From positions 1 to 6,323 of the forward strand of contig JAJZXP010000173.1 in assembly GCA_021806345.1 (NCBI GenBank): DNA of 6,323 bases, read 5' to 3'. A program made the translations under genes and the position numbers. The DNA comes from Thermoplasmata archaeon. Lineage in GTDB: Archaea; Thermoplasmatota; Thermoplasmata; Thermoplasmatales; Thermoplasmataceae. Numbering within the stretch: the stretch's first letter is position 1; each line of letters starts with the position of its first letter. The notes beneath the pieces are model-generated. The model was given only the letters and a program-made list of their open reading frames with translations. It was not told the origin of the DNA and made no database searches. Positions 5,607 through 6,323 of this stretch are shown here, in pieces.

Positions 5607-6323
5607 ATGAGGATCCTTTTAGTTGAGCCAGATTATTATAGCCGGTATCCTCCTCTTGGCCTGTTAAAGCTAGCTTCGTATCACAGGTCATACGGTGATG
5701 ATATTCAGTATGTACGTGGCACCATAAGTACATTAGAACAACCCGATTCTGTGGAGGTGACTTCTTTGTTCACGTATTCTTGGAAACCAGTCCATGATGC
5801 CATTAGCTTTTACCATTATCACTTCCCGGAAGCAGAAATCAATGTTGGTGGCATCTACGCTACCTTGATGCCCCATAATATAAAACGCGAATTTCCATTT
5901 GTAAAAATACATCAGGGTCTTTTTCCAAAGGCAGAAAATTTACTTCCATCATATGACATACTTCAATGGGTTGAAAAATGGAAGGATTGGAACAAATCAA
6001 TAGTTTTCACTACAAGGGGATGCATCAGAAAGTGTCCTTTTTGTGTGGTACCAAAAATAGAAGGGGGCATGAAAGAACCCAAGTTTTCCATATTACCGAT
6101 GATTCATCCAACCCACAAAGAAGTAGTGATCTGGGACAATGACTTCCTTGCATCACCATATGCCAAGGATATCCTTATTGAGCTAAGGGACGGCGGTTAT
6201 AAAGCTGACTTTAACCAGGGACTCGATGCAAGATTGATGACTGAAGAATTTGCCAATATCCTGGCGGATATCAAGTCGCCATCAATACATATGGCATACG
6301 ACTGGCCCTGGGAAGGCCCTTAC
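5607..6323 (+). CDS. Radical SAM protein with cobalamin-binding-like N-terminal domain (3' end cut off)
   Basis: The first 239 codons are present and the frame is still open at the window end. The radical SAM cluster motif is C139-x3-C143-x2-C146 in T-T-R-G-C-I-R-K-C-P-F-C; it should hold a 4Fe-4S cluster that cleaves S-adenosylmethionine to a 5'-deoxyadenosyl radical. Residues 1 to about 115 look like the Rossmann-type domain found in front of B12-binding radical SAM enzymes: M-R-I-L-L-V-E-P at the start, P-P-L-G-L-L-K-L-A (15-23) and V-G-G-I-Y-A-T (80-86). The cobalamin-ligating D-x-H-x-x-G motif is absent, so B12 may not be bound. After the cluster come V-V-I-W-D-N-D-F-L-A (173-182) and F-N-Q-G-L-D-A-R-L (202-210), barrel-strand motifs of this subgroup. 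The substrate is unknown. The start follows from the TATA spacing and from the family's usual hydrophobic beginning. Confidence 0.85.
   Translation, partial: MRILLVEPDYYSRYPPLGLLKLASYHRSYGDDIQYVRGTISTLEQPDSVEVTSLFTYSWKPVHDAISFYHYHFPEAEINVGGIYATLMPHNIKREFPFVKIHQGLFPKAENLLPSYDILQWVEKWKDWNKSIVFTTRGCIRKCPFCVVPKIEGGMKEPKFSILPMIHPTHKEVVIWDNDFLASPYAKDILIELRDGGYKADFNQGLDARLMTEEFANILADIKSPSIHMAYDWPWEGPY

Noticed and set aside
5607..6323. Prokaryotic viperin (antiviral radical SAM).
   Set aside because: The long Rossmann-like N-terminal domain and the G-C-I-R-K-C-P-F-C context fit B12-domain-type radical SAM enzymes better than viperin, which starts close to its cluster motif.
1..6323. CRISPR array, tRNA, rRNA or insertion sequence.
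   Set aside because: No regularly spaced repeats, cloverleaf-like sequence, rRNA-like stretch, transposase or terminal inverted repeats were seen.

Overview
The window looks archaeal, most likely euryarchaeal. Three gene starts are preceded by purine-rich BRE plus TTTATA-type TATA elements at archaeal spacing rather than bacterial -35/-10 boxes. Two of those starts appear to have almost no 5' leader and no Shine-Dalgarno sequence, while the third has a GAGGT ribosome-binding site. A remnant of a cysteine-rich CWC protein, a family known from bacteria and methanogenic archaea, is compatible with a methanogen-related host, but the species cannot be named from this sequence.

Layout. Bases 1-413 hold a small broken gene (62-271, + strand) that reads as a zinc-ribbon-like Cys-rich CWC protein with two compensating frameshifts. 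Next comes a 951-codon minus-strand gene (414-3269), a single-chain restriction-modification enzyme of type IIG layout. It has an N-terminal PD-(D/E)xK nuclease, a central N6-adenine methyltransferase and a C-terminal target-recognition region. A 502-bp divergent spacer (3270-3771) separates it from a 583-codon plus-strand gene (3772-5523) encoding a GHKL/Hsp90-like ATPase followed by a charged, probably coiled-coil and helical C-terminal half. A plus-strand radical SAM gene starts at 5607 and is cut off by the window end.

The spacer carries a TTACCTA repeat set with a perfect 8-bp-arm palindrome beside the restriction gene's TATA box. It also has a short minus-strand stretch resembling the N-terminus of a second, D12-class (Dam-like) adenine methyltransferase, ended by an in-frame TAG, and the promoter and RBS of the ATPase gene.

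Taken together this looks like part of a genome-defence island. The restriction-methylation enzyme would mark self DNA and cut foreign DNA. The divergent GHKL ATPase is a plausible accessory or independent antiviral effector, since MutL/MORC-type GHKL ATPases are known in restriction-modification loci, but cooperation between the two is inferred only from adjacency. The radical SAM gene has its own promoter and may be unrelated. The two decayed genes fit the high turnover of such regions.
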